A stretch of DNA of 64,000 bases. Origin: Irpex lacteus. Its lineage: Eukaryota; Basidiomycota; Agaricomycetes; Polyporales; Irpicaceae. The notes under the pieces were generated by a model, which was given only the letters and a program-made list of their open reading frames with translations, did not search any database and was not told the origin of the DNA. Positions 24,720 to 36,973 of this stretch are shown one piece after another (positions within the stretch are counted from its first letter, which is position 1; every line of letters starts with the position of its first letter). The DNA is taken from assembly GCA_001986395.2 (NCBI GenBank), contig MQVO02000007.1, positions 744,001 to 808,000 of the forward strand. Direction: 5' to 3'. The position numbers and the translations under genes are program-made.

Positions 24720-26530
24720 TTTCCAGTCAGACCCACGCGTTCGGTGGCGGGGTGTGATCGTGGTTGGAATTGAAACTCAGTAACTTCCCCTTTGGGAATG
24801 TACACCTGCGCGCTTAGTGACCGCCTTTGTGATGCCGAACACGGCAGGCTCAGTCAGCCTTTTACGATATTCTGATACCACATGCTCTTTGTTTCACATC
24901 ATTGTTTCTATGCACAGCTTCCCTGAATATTAAAAACTCGTGCATGCCTGCGCTGATCTGTTAGTATTATGATGTCCGACGTTGACTCGGTCTCGCTACT
25001 AAGTATGATAGACAAAGGAAAGGATTCACTCAACATTGCACGCCACCTTGCAGCTATTTAATTTCACGCTATATCTAATACCACTTACGCTATAGAACAA
25101 TAGCCCAAGCTCTTACACGTGTACTTCGATCCGATCTGGCGGCGGTGCTGAACTGGCACAGTATTAAGTACTAGTAGTACATGAGTGTATGCCGAATATC
25201 GTGATGTGCCAGTGAACATACCACACAGCTTGGGTGAAGCTGAGTATTTTGTTAGATTACGGTATGCGTACGGTATGTAACATGTCTACCAGCTCATGAG
25301 CGGAACTGGATCGCACTGCCATCACACTGCGGGCACGTCATCAAATGCCCAGGCAACCTCCTATACTACTTTCTCAGTGTTCATGCTGAGATCATACGTT
25401 TTATTCCAGTATAACCTGGAGACTTTCCCTCCTTCTTGGAATACTTACACGAGGGCAGGTCAGTGTGACATCGCACTAGCAATGCAAACACTGTAGTTAC
25501 CTATTTGGGACGTTGTAAGGAGCATCAAATTGATTGCGGCCGCCCGAACTTTTGTGCCAGCCTGAGAATTTGTCGGACGACTCTCTTTCACCAGGCACCT
25601 GTCTCTGAGTCACTCCTTTTCAACTTGTGTCTCAATGTTGCAAATCAAAGAACGCTATACATGGCCATTATGCGGGAACCCTCTCGGTACGACGAATCCT
25701 GCGCAGTGCGTGAAGAATAGCAGGATAAGTATCATGGCCAAACGGAGACTTCTGACAGGTGTTGGTTTTGGTATCGGGTGCGTGTCTAGATTGTGTCTCA
25801 GCCATTCTCTCCTATCAGACCTCCGTTTACTATATGTCTCGTGTCAACGAGCCTTCGTGGGTGCCTACCAAGTAAGCTGCCGACTCAACTCCGGGTCGAT
25901 GACACTTAGGCTCGAACAAAGTCAACGGACCTTACTTGGCATACTCATCGAGCTATTTACAACTACATCTATCAAATAAAAGATCGCAGTCCAGCTCTGC
26001 TGACGAACAAGACGTAGAAAGATCATCAAACTTAAAGCCGCAGCGACATAGATCATAGGCCACTGGCAGTTCAGCGTCGAATACCCCAAAGTTACCAGAA
26101 GTAGAAGGCTGGTCACATACGTGTGTGTCTTTGATGGAGGGTTTTGGTAATGTTATGAAGACCGTGCGTCTGAATGTTCTGCCGTTGGATATTCGAACAT
26201 ATTCATAGACTACCATCACGTGAGCATAAACTGAACTTGTTGCACTTTGCGTACTAATTCGACATTGCCGTCAGCCTATTTACAAGCATTCAGACTAGTT
26301 TTTCAGACACGTTTGCACCATGCACCTTTTAGTTCCATTGCAAAGGACTGAGGCTAACATTTCTCAGCAGGAACTGCTCGGAATGACGAGTACGCTAATC
26401 GGATACTTGGGTTCAAGCAGGCCGATCAGTAGTGGTGGGCTGTGAGCATCATTCTTGCTGTGAGAGTCGTGTGAGAGTGAACTTGAGATGCCGAGGATAG
26501 TAACATAGCTCCGCTTCGGACGTGCGAAGG
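24720..26530. other. Intergenic region, no gene seen
   Basis: About 1.8 kb upstream of both the FunK1 gene (minus) and a DUF6534 gene (plus). The frames at 25296-25979 show no domain and no coherent splice pattern. Confidence 0.5.
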
Positions 26531-26539
26531 CAGCGTAGA

Positions 26540-26545
26540 TATAAA
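26540..26545 (+). promoter_or_regulatory. TATA box of third DUF6534 gene
   Basis: TATAAA 55 bp upstream of the ATG at 26595. The two other DUF6534 genes in the window have the same arrangement. Confidence 0.6.
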
Positions 26546-26594
26546 GACGTACAAATACGATCCTTCGTTTCGCCCATAATCCATTCTACCAAAA

Positions 26595-28622
26595 ATGGCT
26601 CCAACGTCCCCCTTGCTTCCTATCGCTCTCGAGCTGTTGGGTAATCTCAACTTGACCATCGGCGCGTCGGTTATTTGTGAGTAGTGACATCGTCTCTTTG
26701 CGTATCGCACGTTAACTTTTCTTACTACGTGTACTGGGCCCATCTACTAGTCACGGTCATGAACGGCTGGTCAGTACCAATAACTACATCGCCCTCGACC
26801 ATGCCTCACAAATCTACAAAAGCATGTTCGGCATTACCAGTGTTCAAACACTCCTTTTCTTCAATGCCTCTCATCGTGATAGTCGGTGGATGAGACACTT
26901 GGTGCGCGTTGGCATACACTAGCGCTAAAACACTCAAACTTCAATCAACTTGAGTAGATTTTCTTTCTCTGGTACGTTTTATGAACTAGCGTGACTCGAG
27001 TATACTCATACATGCGACAGGGTACTTGATCTCCTCGAGACGGTTCTTTTCATGCATGCGGTGTACAGCTATACTACTCTAGCATTGATAAATCCGCTTA
27101 TCTTTGCCGTATTTGTCTGGTATGTAAACCTTCACCAGATACTGCCCGATGAGTGAGTCTGAATCAATTGTATGATACAGGAGCGGAGGTGTAAGTTATG
27201 TGTCTCTTGACTTCTGAAGATACTGCTTATTGTTGCTGACCTTTTGTATTACAAGACTCATCTCATCACAGGTGTGAGTTGACACAGTTACACATATATC
27301 CTGACTCGCCGATATCCTCTCTAGGCTATCAGTAACCTCCTGGTCTCGGGGTATGTGGTTTTACCTATAAACATGCTATTACCGTATGAATTGAACGCTC
27401 CATATAATAGTATCTTTACCCATCGCATCGCGAGACGTAAGTCATGCTCTTTCCATAACTCAAGCGTCTCAAGTGCTGAACTGCTTCCACTACAGTTACG
27501 AAGTCGTCTTGGCCGTGGTTTATCATCGTAAGCAAATACTGGGCACTATAGCTACTTTGATGCGAACCGGTATCTAGGGTCCACTTGCGGTTCTAGCATG
27601 CGGCATGTGCTGTTTGTCTAAACGATTATCTTATAGATCTAACATGGGTTTCCATCTATTCAGCGGGCCAAACGGGTGCGCCCAAGATGATTTAATTTCT
27701 CCAGGGTTTATCGTGTTGATAGAGCCGATCTTTAGCTTTAGCGATATTTGAGTACGTATTGATGATTGTCTGACATGATATATCTCTCATTGCGCGGCAC
27801 GCACAGCTTTACCCACCCAAGCATCTTCTACCTTGAGGGACACTTCAGGGTCAGTCGTGGGAAGTAACTTCACGTGAAAATATCTTGTGCTGACCCGATG
27901 CAGTGGCTTGGATATGTTTCTGCATCCATACAAGCAGCATCAGATATCTCGATAATGACAACCTTGTGTTCGACGCTGCTGAAAAGTCGCAACGGTATCA
28001 AACGGTGTGATCTTTCTCATGTCTCCGAGTGATTTATACTGATAAAATTCCATCCTGATTTCTAGCACGAACTCGATTATTAACAAGCTGATTTTCTTCA
28101 GTATCAATACATGTATCTTGACCTGGTATGTTACACCCTCGCAAGGCTCTATATCAACTGACAAAGTATTTACCGTGAAACCAAACAGCTCCACTGCTGT
28201 GGCTATCATAGTCACAGTAAGAAGTCTTCCCTAATATGCTATCCCATACCCTATGGAACTTACCTGTCGTATGATCACTAGGTGGCCGTGTTTCCTAAAT
28301 CGTATATATGGGAAGGTTTAGTGGCCTTACTCCCCAAATGTGCGTTACTCTGGCCTTGTGAATTGCTAGCTTACGACACTATGCAGTACTGATATTCGAA
28401 GCAGTCATGTTCAACTCGCTACTAGCATCTCTCAACTCTAGAGAAAATGTGCAGAAACAGCCCATGTCGGAGGGACCAGTATCCATTCATTTCGCCCATG
28501 ACCAAGACACCTATAACTTACATGGTACTCTGCCTGGTTCTTCTACGATTGGAAGTCGGAATCACGCGAGTGTTGATTCCAACGGTGCCCGCCGCGCATT
28601 ACGGGGATCCAAAGTTGCATAG
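26595..28622 (+). CDS. DUF6534 membrane protein (third copy, many exons)
   Basis: Recognised piecewise. The first exon (26595-26676) ends in GASVI. An exon at about 26831-26899 gives MFGITSVQTLLFF and a charged DxxW stretch. The next two exons join to give LWVLDLLETVLFMHAVYSY. A later exon carries the IFTHRIAR core, then NSIINKLIFFSINT, and the last exon (from about 28405) holds the family hallmark MFNSLLASLNSRE. These are the ordered landmarks of DUF6534, a fungal seven-helix integral membrane family of unknown function. Exons are very short (8-90 nt) and separated by introns of about 50-60 nt, so exact joins between exons 1 and 2 and around 27180-27800 are unresolved. It could be a slightly damaged copy. 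The stop at 28620-28622 follows from the last-exon frame. Confidence 0.65.
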
Positions 28623-29356
28623 AAGAGAGCTAAAATCGTATACTTCGTGTCAGTTACTTAGTGATGTAGTATGGACATCCGATGATGTATCTCCGTGTGT
28701 CGTCAGTGGCTAAATAAATATTGACTGGGTGGCAATATTCCAATGTATTGAGCGTAACTTTAATTTGTAAGACACTGGGTACCAGGGCTCGTAAGTGTGT
28801 GTTGCAGAGCGAGTCAACACTAGAACTTCCTGTTCAGGAGATCCTGCTGATTGCTCCGAGTCGGCGCTCAAAGCCTCGCAAACGGATGCTTCCGGCTGCT
28901 GATTCCTCCCTCTCGCGTGGCTGCAGCCTGCCGGTCTTCGTTCCTACTTTCTCTCTATGTAAGTATTGTCACAAATATGCGGCAATATCAACACCTACCT
29001 ATGCGTTGAATCACTCACTGAGTCATCTGCTCCACAGGCATGAAGAAATAATTCATTGGACTTCGAGTCCTCGGGCTCGACATCAGAGTGGAGAACCTTC
29101 CTCGACCGCTGGGTACCAGTGGCACGTCAGGCTGCTTGAAGTATCCGCAGAAATATAAACATTAGCAAGCAGTGGAAGATCGTGCTTGACGACTGCCACT
29201 GGTTCGAAGTTGGTCGATCAAAAGACGAACCGATGGCAGTTACCGATTAGACATTCGAACCAACATTCCCAATTGGGACATACATGAACCAGGTGCGACT
29301 CGCCTCCTCCTCTTGTTCAGACACCACCACCATCGAGTTCGTCCACTTCGCTGTGC
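28623..29356. other. Intergenic, unassigned frame
   Basis: A 145-codon frame (28721-29158) is present but has no recognisable domain and weak coding character. The rest is probably the promoter of the dual-kinase gene. Confidence 0.4.
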
Positions 29357-32300
29357 ATGGCTCGCTTCGTTGCTGTCTCACCTCGCGCGTGCGCAACCGC
29401 CGCGCTCTCGGCCGTTGTCGGGACTTTCATCGCGTTCACCGTCTGGATTTTCCTGGAAAGAGATGTTCGTGACTCCTGCTCGACGTCGGCTTTGGATTCG
29501 GTAGTTTCTTGGTTCGGTTTCTCTCGCTCTTCCCCTTCTTTCTCCTGTCTTTCGACGCCTCCATTGCCTTCTTTAACCCCAGGCGTCGACGCTTCCGGTC
29601 TTGCTACCTCCACACTCCGTTTCATCACGTTCCTTGGTTCGGTTCCTTCCCTTGTCGCCCAAGGTCTCTCCCAGCTCCTAGCAGCGACAGCCTATGGCCC
29701 TTCCCTTGTCCACTGCGACAACACTGGCAGCTTTGATCTGTTTTCCTGTCGCCCTGAGTCCTCGGCGCGACTGCATCCAAGTTCTTCCCTCGCTGATCTT
29801 GCTGTGCAACATCTTCCAGCTCTCTTCGACGAGTCTAGGGACTCTTACATCCGTTCCTTCAAGTTCATCTTCCCCTCTGCTGTCTTCATCCTTTCTCTCA
29901 AGCTTTGGCTCTACCGTGCTGTCATACCTTCCTTCAAAAACGTTCCCATGGGCTCTACCGAGCGTTGGCTTCTCCCCGATGCTCTCCAGTGGCTCGCCGC
30001 CCTCCGTCTCAAGTCATCGGCACCTTTGAGGTTACTTCAGCGCCACCGTCTTGCGTTCTCTGTTCTCTGGGTATGCTCGTCACACCACCTCTGGCTCTCC
30101 TTGGATCATGATGCGCCTCTCCTCTCCATTGCGATCACCCATCAACTCTGCTTCAAGCCCGACATCGGCATCACCCACTGTTACGACTACTCAGTACCTA
30201 TTCTTAGTCGTCTTGCTGGTTCCTTCTCGGGGTCCCTTTCTGCAGCTTGCCGGACTCCACTGGCATGGTATATCGCGTCTCGTCTGGCTATGGCGGTTTT
30301 GATAGGATACTTGATGTACTGGCATATGTTGATCTTCATCGTAGTGGTGCGTGCCATATACTCTCTCGCTATCATTTATTTAACTTATCATGTTTGCAGC
30401 GAGCACATCTGTTACGCAAGGCTGGACCATTCTTGACAGCATTTCTCAGCGTGGTGCTCATCCACCCCCCGGCGCAGGTTGCTGATGTCTCCGCGATGCT
30501 CGACAATAGCATTTCGCACGATAATTCTCTTGAGGCTGGCCAACTAGAAAATACTTCTCGCACTGGTGGCACTAAACTTTCCCTTGTATACGACGCCACA
30601 ATCGGCCCCGTCCTCGCCTATCTCCATAACATCAGCAACGCCGTTGGGGCCGGTCATCTGAATTATCCTTCTCAATCTGGCACTAACATCACCGACAGCT
30701 CTTCCTCTGGCTCCACCACTGGAAGCACCTGCGAATCTCTGCTTGCTGATGGCGATGCTCATTCTGAGACTGCACGACACGTCGACTCTTGCCATTCTGC
30801 TGAGGCTGCTTCTGCTACAGACGATGCTGCCTTACTCAACGGACAACCTTTGCAACTGCTCGCTTCGATTCATTCCACGGCCACTGGGGATGCCCGACAG
30901 TACTCTCATCGCTTCCCACAAGACCACGTCCTATCGACGGAATTCCTTGAGGACTATGAACTGACTAATGAAGAGCTTGACATGGACCACACGGGCTTCC
31001 GACTCAGGGCTCGCTCTCGACATTCTGGCCGCTCCGTCTCTGTCAAGTTCTTGTCGCCCGATGCCCTGAGATCACGATGGATAGTCCATCCTGAATACGG
31101 TTACATGCCTTACGAAGCAATCCTCGGGAAGGATCTCGACCATCAGAATATTGTATCTACCCTCGCTATATTCATAGACGAATCCGGATGGTTCTACCTG
31201 GTGCGTGTTGTCTTTCACGTTCTCTGTATTTATCCACGAGAAGCTAATGTTCTCGTATAGGTACAAGAAACTGGTATCAAGCTCATCGACTTCATTGATA
31301 GTGCACAGTACAAACGGCGACGTGTTGACCTAGCCCGCCTTATCTTCTCTCAAATCATCGCAGCTGTCTATTATCTCGACCAGCGAGGGCTAGCTCACGG
31401 TGATCTCTCTCTGGATAACATCGTCGTGACCGAGTTCGCTGAGGTAACCCTCTCCTTTTATACTCAATACACCGACGACCCTGATATATACATGCTTCAG
31501 GTGAAGATCGTTGGCCTATCTGCAGTCAAGACTACCGACGCCGGGCATGCATCTCCTCTGCTCTACGCGCCGAACGACTACCACGGACAGGAGCTGTACG
31601 CACCTCCTGAAGTTCTAGTGCGGCACTTTGGTCAATACGCTCCTGCGCAAGCCGACATGTGGAGCCTCGGCGTTATTCTATTCGAGCTTCTTCTGGGCTA
31701 TGTTCCCTTCGCTACCAAGGACCAGGCCATCGAAGTTGTGAAAAGCGGGGCCTTTCCGACTCAGTCGTGGTCGGTTGGAGACCCTGAGTTCTTGGACGAT
31801 ATCGGGGTCGCACCGTTGCTCGGTTTGTGCTGCTTCCAAGGTAATCCAGCGAAGCGGAGCTCTATCGAGGCCCTCAAGCCTCACGAGTGGCTGCGCCGCA
31901 TCGATATCCCCCGCTCGTCTTCGCTCCTCTCCGACTCAGACGACGACCAAGTCGTCGTCGCCTCCACGAACACTCGTCGTCACGACACTCCGTCATTTGA
32001 CAAGTCCCAGTCTTCTGCTACACTTTCGGAGCTGAAAGACCACTTCTCCTTCGACATCACGCCTAACCGGGACTTCGTGCGTACCTATCGGTTAGGACCC
32101 ATCCTCGGCGTCGGAGGCTTCGGATGTGTTGTCAAAGCTCTTCATCGCACCTCGGGACATGAAGTTGCGTTCAAGTTCATTCGCAAGTCGCGAGTGTTGC
32201 CTACGGGATGGGCCGTGGACGATCATGGGCGACGGCTTCCCCTGGAGGTGAAGCTTATGACGATGGCTTCGCATGAGAGTATTGCGGGTTCTCTAGACGT

Positions 32301-33094
32301 CTTCCAGGATGCGGAATTTTACTACATTGTAAGCTGTCACTCTTACGACATTATTTGTACATAATGCTGATTACCTCTCGCAGGGCATCGAGCTGCACGG
32401 CTCGCCCTGGTCTCTCCCTGGGGGGCCTTCTGGCGGCAGCAGTCTCCATGACTTTATCCTTGCGCACGGAGCGCTTTCGGAAGACCTCGCGCGATACATC
32501 TTCGCGCAGGTCGTTGAGGCACTTCACTACCTTCGCAGTATCGGGATCTCGCACGGTGACATCAAGCCTTCGAACATACTAATTGATGACAGCCTCAAGG
32601 TACGCACACCTTCCTTTCTTGACTCCAAATGAGCTGACGTTTCTTCTTCTGTGTAGGTGAAGCTCATCGACTTCGGCAACGCCGTCCAGGATGATCTCAG
32701 TCTTCCTCCGACTGAGCACTTCCACGACATGGAATGGTTCGGCGGGACTACCGTATACATGCCCCCGGAGTGCTTCCGCCACAACGCCATCTTCTACGCC
32801 CCAGTGGACATATGGAGTCTCGGCATACTCCTCATCGAGCTGTTCACCTGCACCCTCCCCTTCTACAACCGCGACGACGTCCTGACGAGCAACTCGCATC
32901 TTCCGGAGGACTGGCACAAGGAGTTGAGCGAGGAGGTGTTGCATTTGATCAGCGAGACGTGTCTTGTGACTGATGTTGCGCGGAGGGGGACGATTGAGGA
33001 CGCGAGGAGGCATCCGTGGCTGGTTGGGTGGAGGGGTGTGGGTGGGTTGATGGAGGTTGTGAAGGATATTTCGAACACGGAGAAAATGAATTGA
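29357..33094 (+). CDS. Membrane protein with two tandem kinase domains
   Basis: Six exons keep phase: 29357-30346, 30400-31200, 31261-31443, 31501-32328, 32384-32599 and 32657-33094; 1151 aa. The N-terminal third is hydrophobic, with likely membrane helices near residues 14-33, 170-190, 300-330 and 338-350. Kinase domain 1 (about 513-785) has VSVK (Lys546), HGDLSLDN at 643-650, VGLS where DFG should be, APPEV and ADMWSLGV. It lacks the glycine loop and the DFG aspartate, so it is probably a pseudokinase. Kinase domain 2 (about 854-1140) has GVGGFG at 861-866, AFK (Lys883), HGDIKPSN at 991-998, IDFG, PPE and DIWSLG, so it looks competent; its loop is HGD rather than HRD. Its helix preceding the catalytic loop resembles CAMK/PAS-kinase types. 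Intron 3 (31444-31500) is in frame but is spliced here because it restores NIVV..VKIV. It converges with the PHD gene. Substrate and membrane are unknown. Confidence 0.85.
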
Positions 33095-33513
33095 TAACTG
33101 CCCAGTGCTCATAATTTATCGTGCTTTCGAATGTCGTAGCTATCTGTATTGTTGCTTTATATTGATCATATTTCATCAGTCTTCTGTATCCTTGCTCCGC
33201 GCCGTAGAACGTTGAGTAGCTGGCAGCCGTGTGTTTTTCGGCCGGGACCGCTAGTTCAACGTTCAGCACCGAATACGCAAAATTGGCATGTCAAGAACAT
33301 ATCATCATTAAGAGCAGTGGGCACGCGCAATCGCGAAGAGTCAGGGTGAATGTGATACATAGTACGCAAACAACAAATGATTGACTTAACTACTTTGTTC
33401 ATAATAAGAGAAAATTACATACATACGTCTAATTTAACGCATATCATCGCGAGTCGAGAGTCCCGACCAAGAATTGTACATTTTACCTACGGCCACACGC
33501 GCACACAGACATT
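33095..33513. other. Convergent 3' intergenic region
   Basis: About 420 bp between the 3' ends of the dual-kinase gene (plus) and the PHD gene (minus). AT-rich, no gene. Confidence 0.6.
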
Positions 33514-36500
33514 CTAGCCTAACGCGTTTTGACTGTGTGTTCGGTCGACAGCGGCAATACGTTTGTCTAAACCCAGAAGAGGAGACGGAGATGGTGACTC
33601 TGGTACGCGTACGTGTTTCTCCGGACGCGGCTGAGAGCGTCGCACAGGTGAGTCGTCGTACGCGTACGTTGGGCGGGAAGGACTGGAGTCGAAGGGGTCT
33701 TCACCACGAGGTGCGTCAAAAGCCCACGGTGCAGAGGGCCTCTTGGTCGGCCGAGAGGGTGTTTGCAGCGCAGAGGCACGCGTCGCCCAGAAGGCTGAAG
33801 GCCTTGGAGTTGTGAAAGGACCACTGAAGTGCATACCCCGTGATGGTGTGGCGAGCGGGTCGAAGAAGTCATCCGCGGCCTTTGGAGTCTCGTACGTGTA
33901 CGAACGAACATTTTGATGCGACATAGAAGGCGTCTGTGGGCCTACGGGACTAGAAGAGTCGTCCCATGATCCGCGAGAGGACAGTTGCGGTACATCCAGT
34001 GTGCGACTCGGCGTCTTCGGAATGCGAGGTACATGCCACGGTAATGTCGAAGGCGACTCTTGCGAATTCCCTTGATAAAACAATGGATCCCGTACAGGCC
34101 TCGTCGCCGGTCTGTCGTCTGTTGGTGCAAAGATGGGCGAGGAAGAACGCGCAGGCGGGATACCAAGGCACCTTCTGCAGTACCACGGGTCCTCTTCCCT
34201 GCCCAAATCAGAGATATCGGTGACACCGATACACTCGAGATGAAACCACTCCTTGCAATCGTCGCACTGAACCAACTCGCGTCCGTCGTCTTTGCCACGA
34301 CACACGCATACAGCTTCCTCTTCTCTCATCCTTCGATAAGCTAAAGCACGGACAGACCTTTTCGAAAGCAATGCGGCGCGGGCATCAGCTGGATCACTAG
34401 GATAGTACACCGTATCGTTGCGTCTTGAAGGGCTCTGTCGTGAGTTGGCGTTGGAGTTGGCGGGGTACGCCGGGAGAGGCACCATCTTCCCCCGTCCACC
34501 TCTTGGAGGCGGCTCGACAAAATCTTCCACAGGTAGGCCAAGCGATTGATCTTCGTCATCGTCGCCCTCATCGCTGTCGCGTTCAAGGTACCTCTCTACC
34601 CACTTCAGCTTCAACTCCTCCTCTCTATGCGCGAGCTCTTCCCGCTCATGTAGCCGCATAGACCAAGGAAATGCCTGATCAAGCCAATTGGGACGTCCGG
34701 CCTCGACAGTATCGTTGTACGAGTCAAGTAGGCTGAGGTTCGGCCGTTTCCGAGAAGGACTAAGATGACTAGCACTATCTTGCACGCCACCACCACGCTT
34801 TCGGCGGCCGTTTCCACGCTTCTTCGTAGGAGTCTCCGTCGTATGCTGCAACGGCAGGTTCTCCGGGGCGTGGTCAATGAGAACTCTGCCGTGGCCTTCG
34901 ACTTCAACCACATACAATTTCGGGCGCACATCATTTGGAGGGGCGTTGTGGTCCCGAAAAGCATTCAGTCGTCGCCGTTTGCGAGATTCTTGCTCTGTCT
35001 CTACGACTTCAGAATCTTCCTTCATGTTCATGCCGGGCGTTGAAGGATGAGGTGGTTGACCGGGGGTAGCTTGCTGCAACCAATCAAACGCTCGTTGTGA
35101 AAGCGTAGATTTCGTATGCTGGGGTGTGCTTGGTTCTCCATAAGCCGGAGTGAGTCCGTACGACGGATAACCGCCTGCGAGCAAGCTCTGTTCGAAGCTT
35201 TCTTCGGATGTTTCTTGGAAGAGTGCAATTCTGCGACCCTTAACCGGACTGTCCACAACGCCCAAACCGAGACCTGGAGCAGAGTTTTCCTGATCAGCGA
35301 CAATAACATCTTCCTCCACTTCGGGGAGGGCCGTTTCAATCGCTTGAGATATTCTGGTCTGCGAGACTCAGTTTCTTGCAAAAGAGCGGCTTGCTCTGCT
35401 GCCTGTTGTAGCCGAAGACGAGTGATCTCACCGCCTGCAGCGCGTTGAGGAACAGGGGCTTGTAAGTTTGGTGGTGGCGTGGAAGGCAATGGTGCTTGAG
35501 GAGATGAGCTGCTTCGAACATCGCTGCCGGGAGCACGGAGAGAAGAGAGTTTGTTCGAACTGAGCTTTTCTACTCTATCTACGAAAGGGGATGACAGAAC
35601 GGAGGGAATGGACATGTTTGCCGACAGAGGGGTGGAGGGGGTGGAAGGACGGGATGGTCCGGCAAGGGCACTGAAGCTTTCGGTTACGCTAGGAACTGAG
35701 TGAGTATACTGCTACTAGACGTGAGTCTGTACCTACCTGAGCGTCTGCGTTTTCCGAGTAGGGGTGCTAGGAAGCGAAGACGACGAGCTCCTGATCCAGA
35801 ATGAATTAACTTGCCATAATGAACGATTGATTCCACATACGTTAGAGATGACTTTGGTCGACGGATAAATAGGGGGCTGCAGGAAGATTCAGGTGCGTGC
35901 TCTAGGGAAACTCAGCTGATTACTCACCTCGATTCAGGAGTTATCAACGACGTCAAAGCCTCAGTTGATACACTGTACCAAAGATAGGGAGTCAGCGAGC
36001 GGCCAAAAGATGGTTAATTAATGCGTACGTTTCGGTCATCTCGGTTCTTGCAATGGACATGGACATGTGTGCATTGCGAGAGCTATAATAGCGAGTTGAG
36101 TTTAGGCTATGCATTGACCGCTGTTATGTACGCACATCGTCCTGGTGGGAGTATCGAAGCTCCTGGCGTCCACATAGGTGCCAATGCTATTCGGACTAGA
36201 GAGAAAGGCAAGCATGAGGTCAGCACCGTCGATGAAGAAGACAGGAATGAAAAAGGACCATGTGTAGCTTTCACGCTACCATACCCCTCGAAGTGGTTTC
36301 ACACGATGGATGAATAGTGAGGACTCACCTCTGCGGAGTTGGAAGATGAGTCGTACGCTCCGATCGCCTTATAGGCGAGCTCGCCCATTGGTGAACTCTT
36401 TCCTCTTCGACATTCATCAGTTCATTCTCAGGATCGGTCGCCACCGCTCGACCTGTTCCTTCTCGTTGAAGTGGCTGGAAAAGCGCAGAGACTCCTTGAT

Positions 36501-36585
36501 CTTGTATCTGGGATGACAGAGACATCGATGATGGACTAGCTACTGCTGTTGCTGGCCCGTGTGTCGATGGTAATGAGTTGAACAT
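33514..36585 (-). CDS. PHD-finger nuclear protein
   Basis: Eight-exon model: 36585-36329, 36195-36136, 36082-36029, 35972-35928, 35876-35841, 35790-35737, 35688-35432 and 35366-33514; about 871 aa. Every join except the last keeps a phase-2 codon and a continuous Ser/Thr/Pro-rich reading. A C4HC3 PHD finger lies at about residues 607-655 (VCVCRGK.., CDDCKEWFHLEC, WYCRRCLG), of the kind that reads histone H3 tails. Basic clusters (ESRKRRR, KKRGNGRRKR) are probable nuclear signals. The tail is low-complexity. Intron 1 is unusually long (133 nt). The last join needs a GAG acceptor (or AAG giving an 89-nt intron), although the skipped bases read as a good helix; see findings. The ATG 36585 is the first in frame. 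Confidence 0.8.
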
Positions 36586-36973
36586 TGGTGGTATGGTGAA
36601 GATAGTTCGAGTCTTGATTGAGAAGCACGAACAAGTGCTGATTTGGGAGGTAAGTTTCAAAAGAGAGTTAGTATCAGAGTTGCAGATTATGAGTCGGGTC
36701 AAGATATGTCTTCAATAAGTCGTAAAAGGGTGTCGCAGATGTGAAGGTCGAAGGGGAAACAGAGAAACAAGCACAGGGTCGTCGTAGTTCACACTCATTT
36801 ACTCAACATTCGGCGGCAGCGCCGAAAGACGATTACGTAATAGAGTCGGTAGATCCCGAAATATTGACCGACGGGGCGGGCCCGACAAGGCGCATCAATA
36901 TTTTCGTTCAAGTTTGGATCAAGTTTGGATCACAACAAACATCCCCCAGAATTGATCAGAGGGGATAACCCAA
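36586..36973. promoter_or_regulatory. Divergent promoter region, PHD gene / DNMT2
   Basis: 388 bp between the start codons of the PHD-finger gene (minus) and the DNMT2 gene (plus), so both promoters must lie here or overlap. No clear TATA box. Confidence 0.6.

Noticed and set aside
28721..29158. 145-codon frame before the dual-kinase gene
   Set aside because: No recognisable domain and no clear splice links; could be leader sequence.
32579..33112. 177-codon minus-strand frame opposite the second kinase domain
   Set aside because: Antisense shadow of the kinase exon.
36029..36039. ATG at 36039 as the start of the PHD gene
   Set aside because: Three further upstream exons join in phase (to 36585) with clean donors and acceptors, so this Met is internal.
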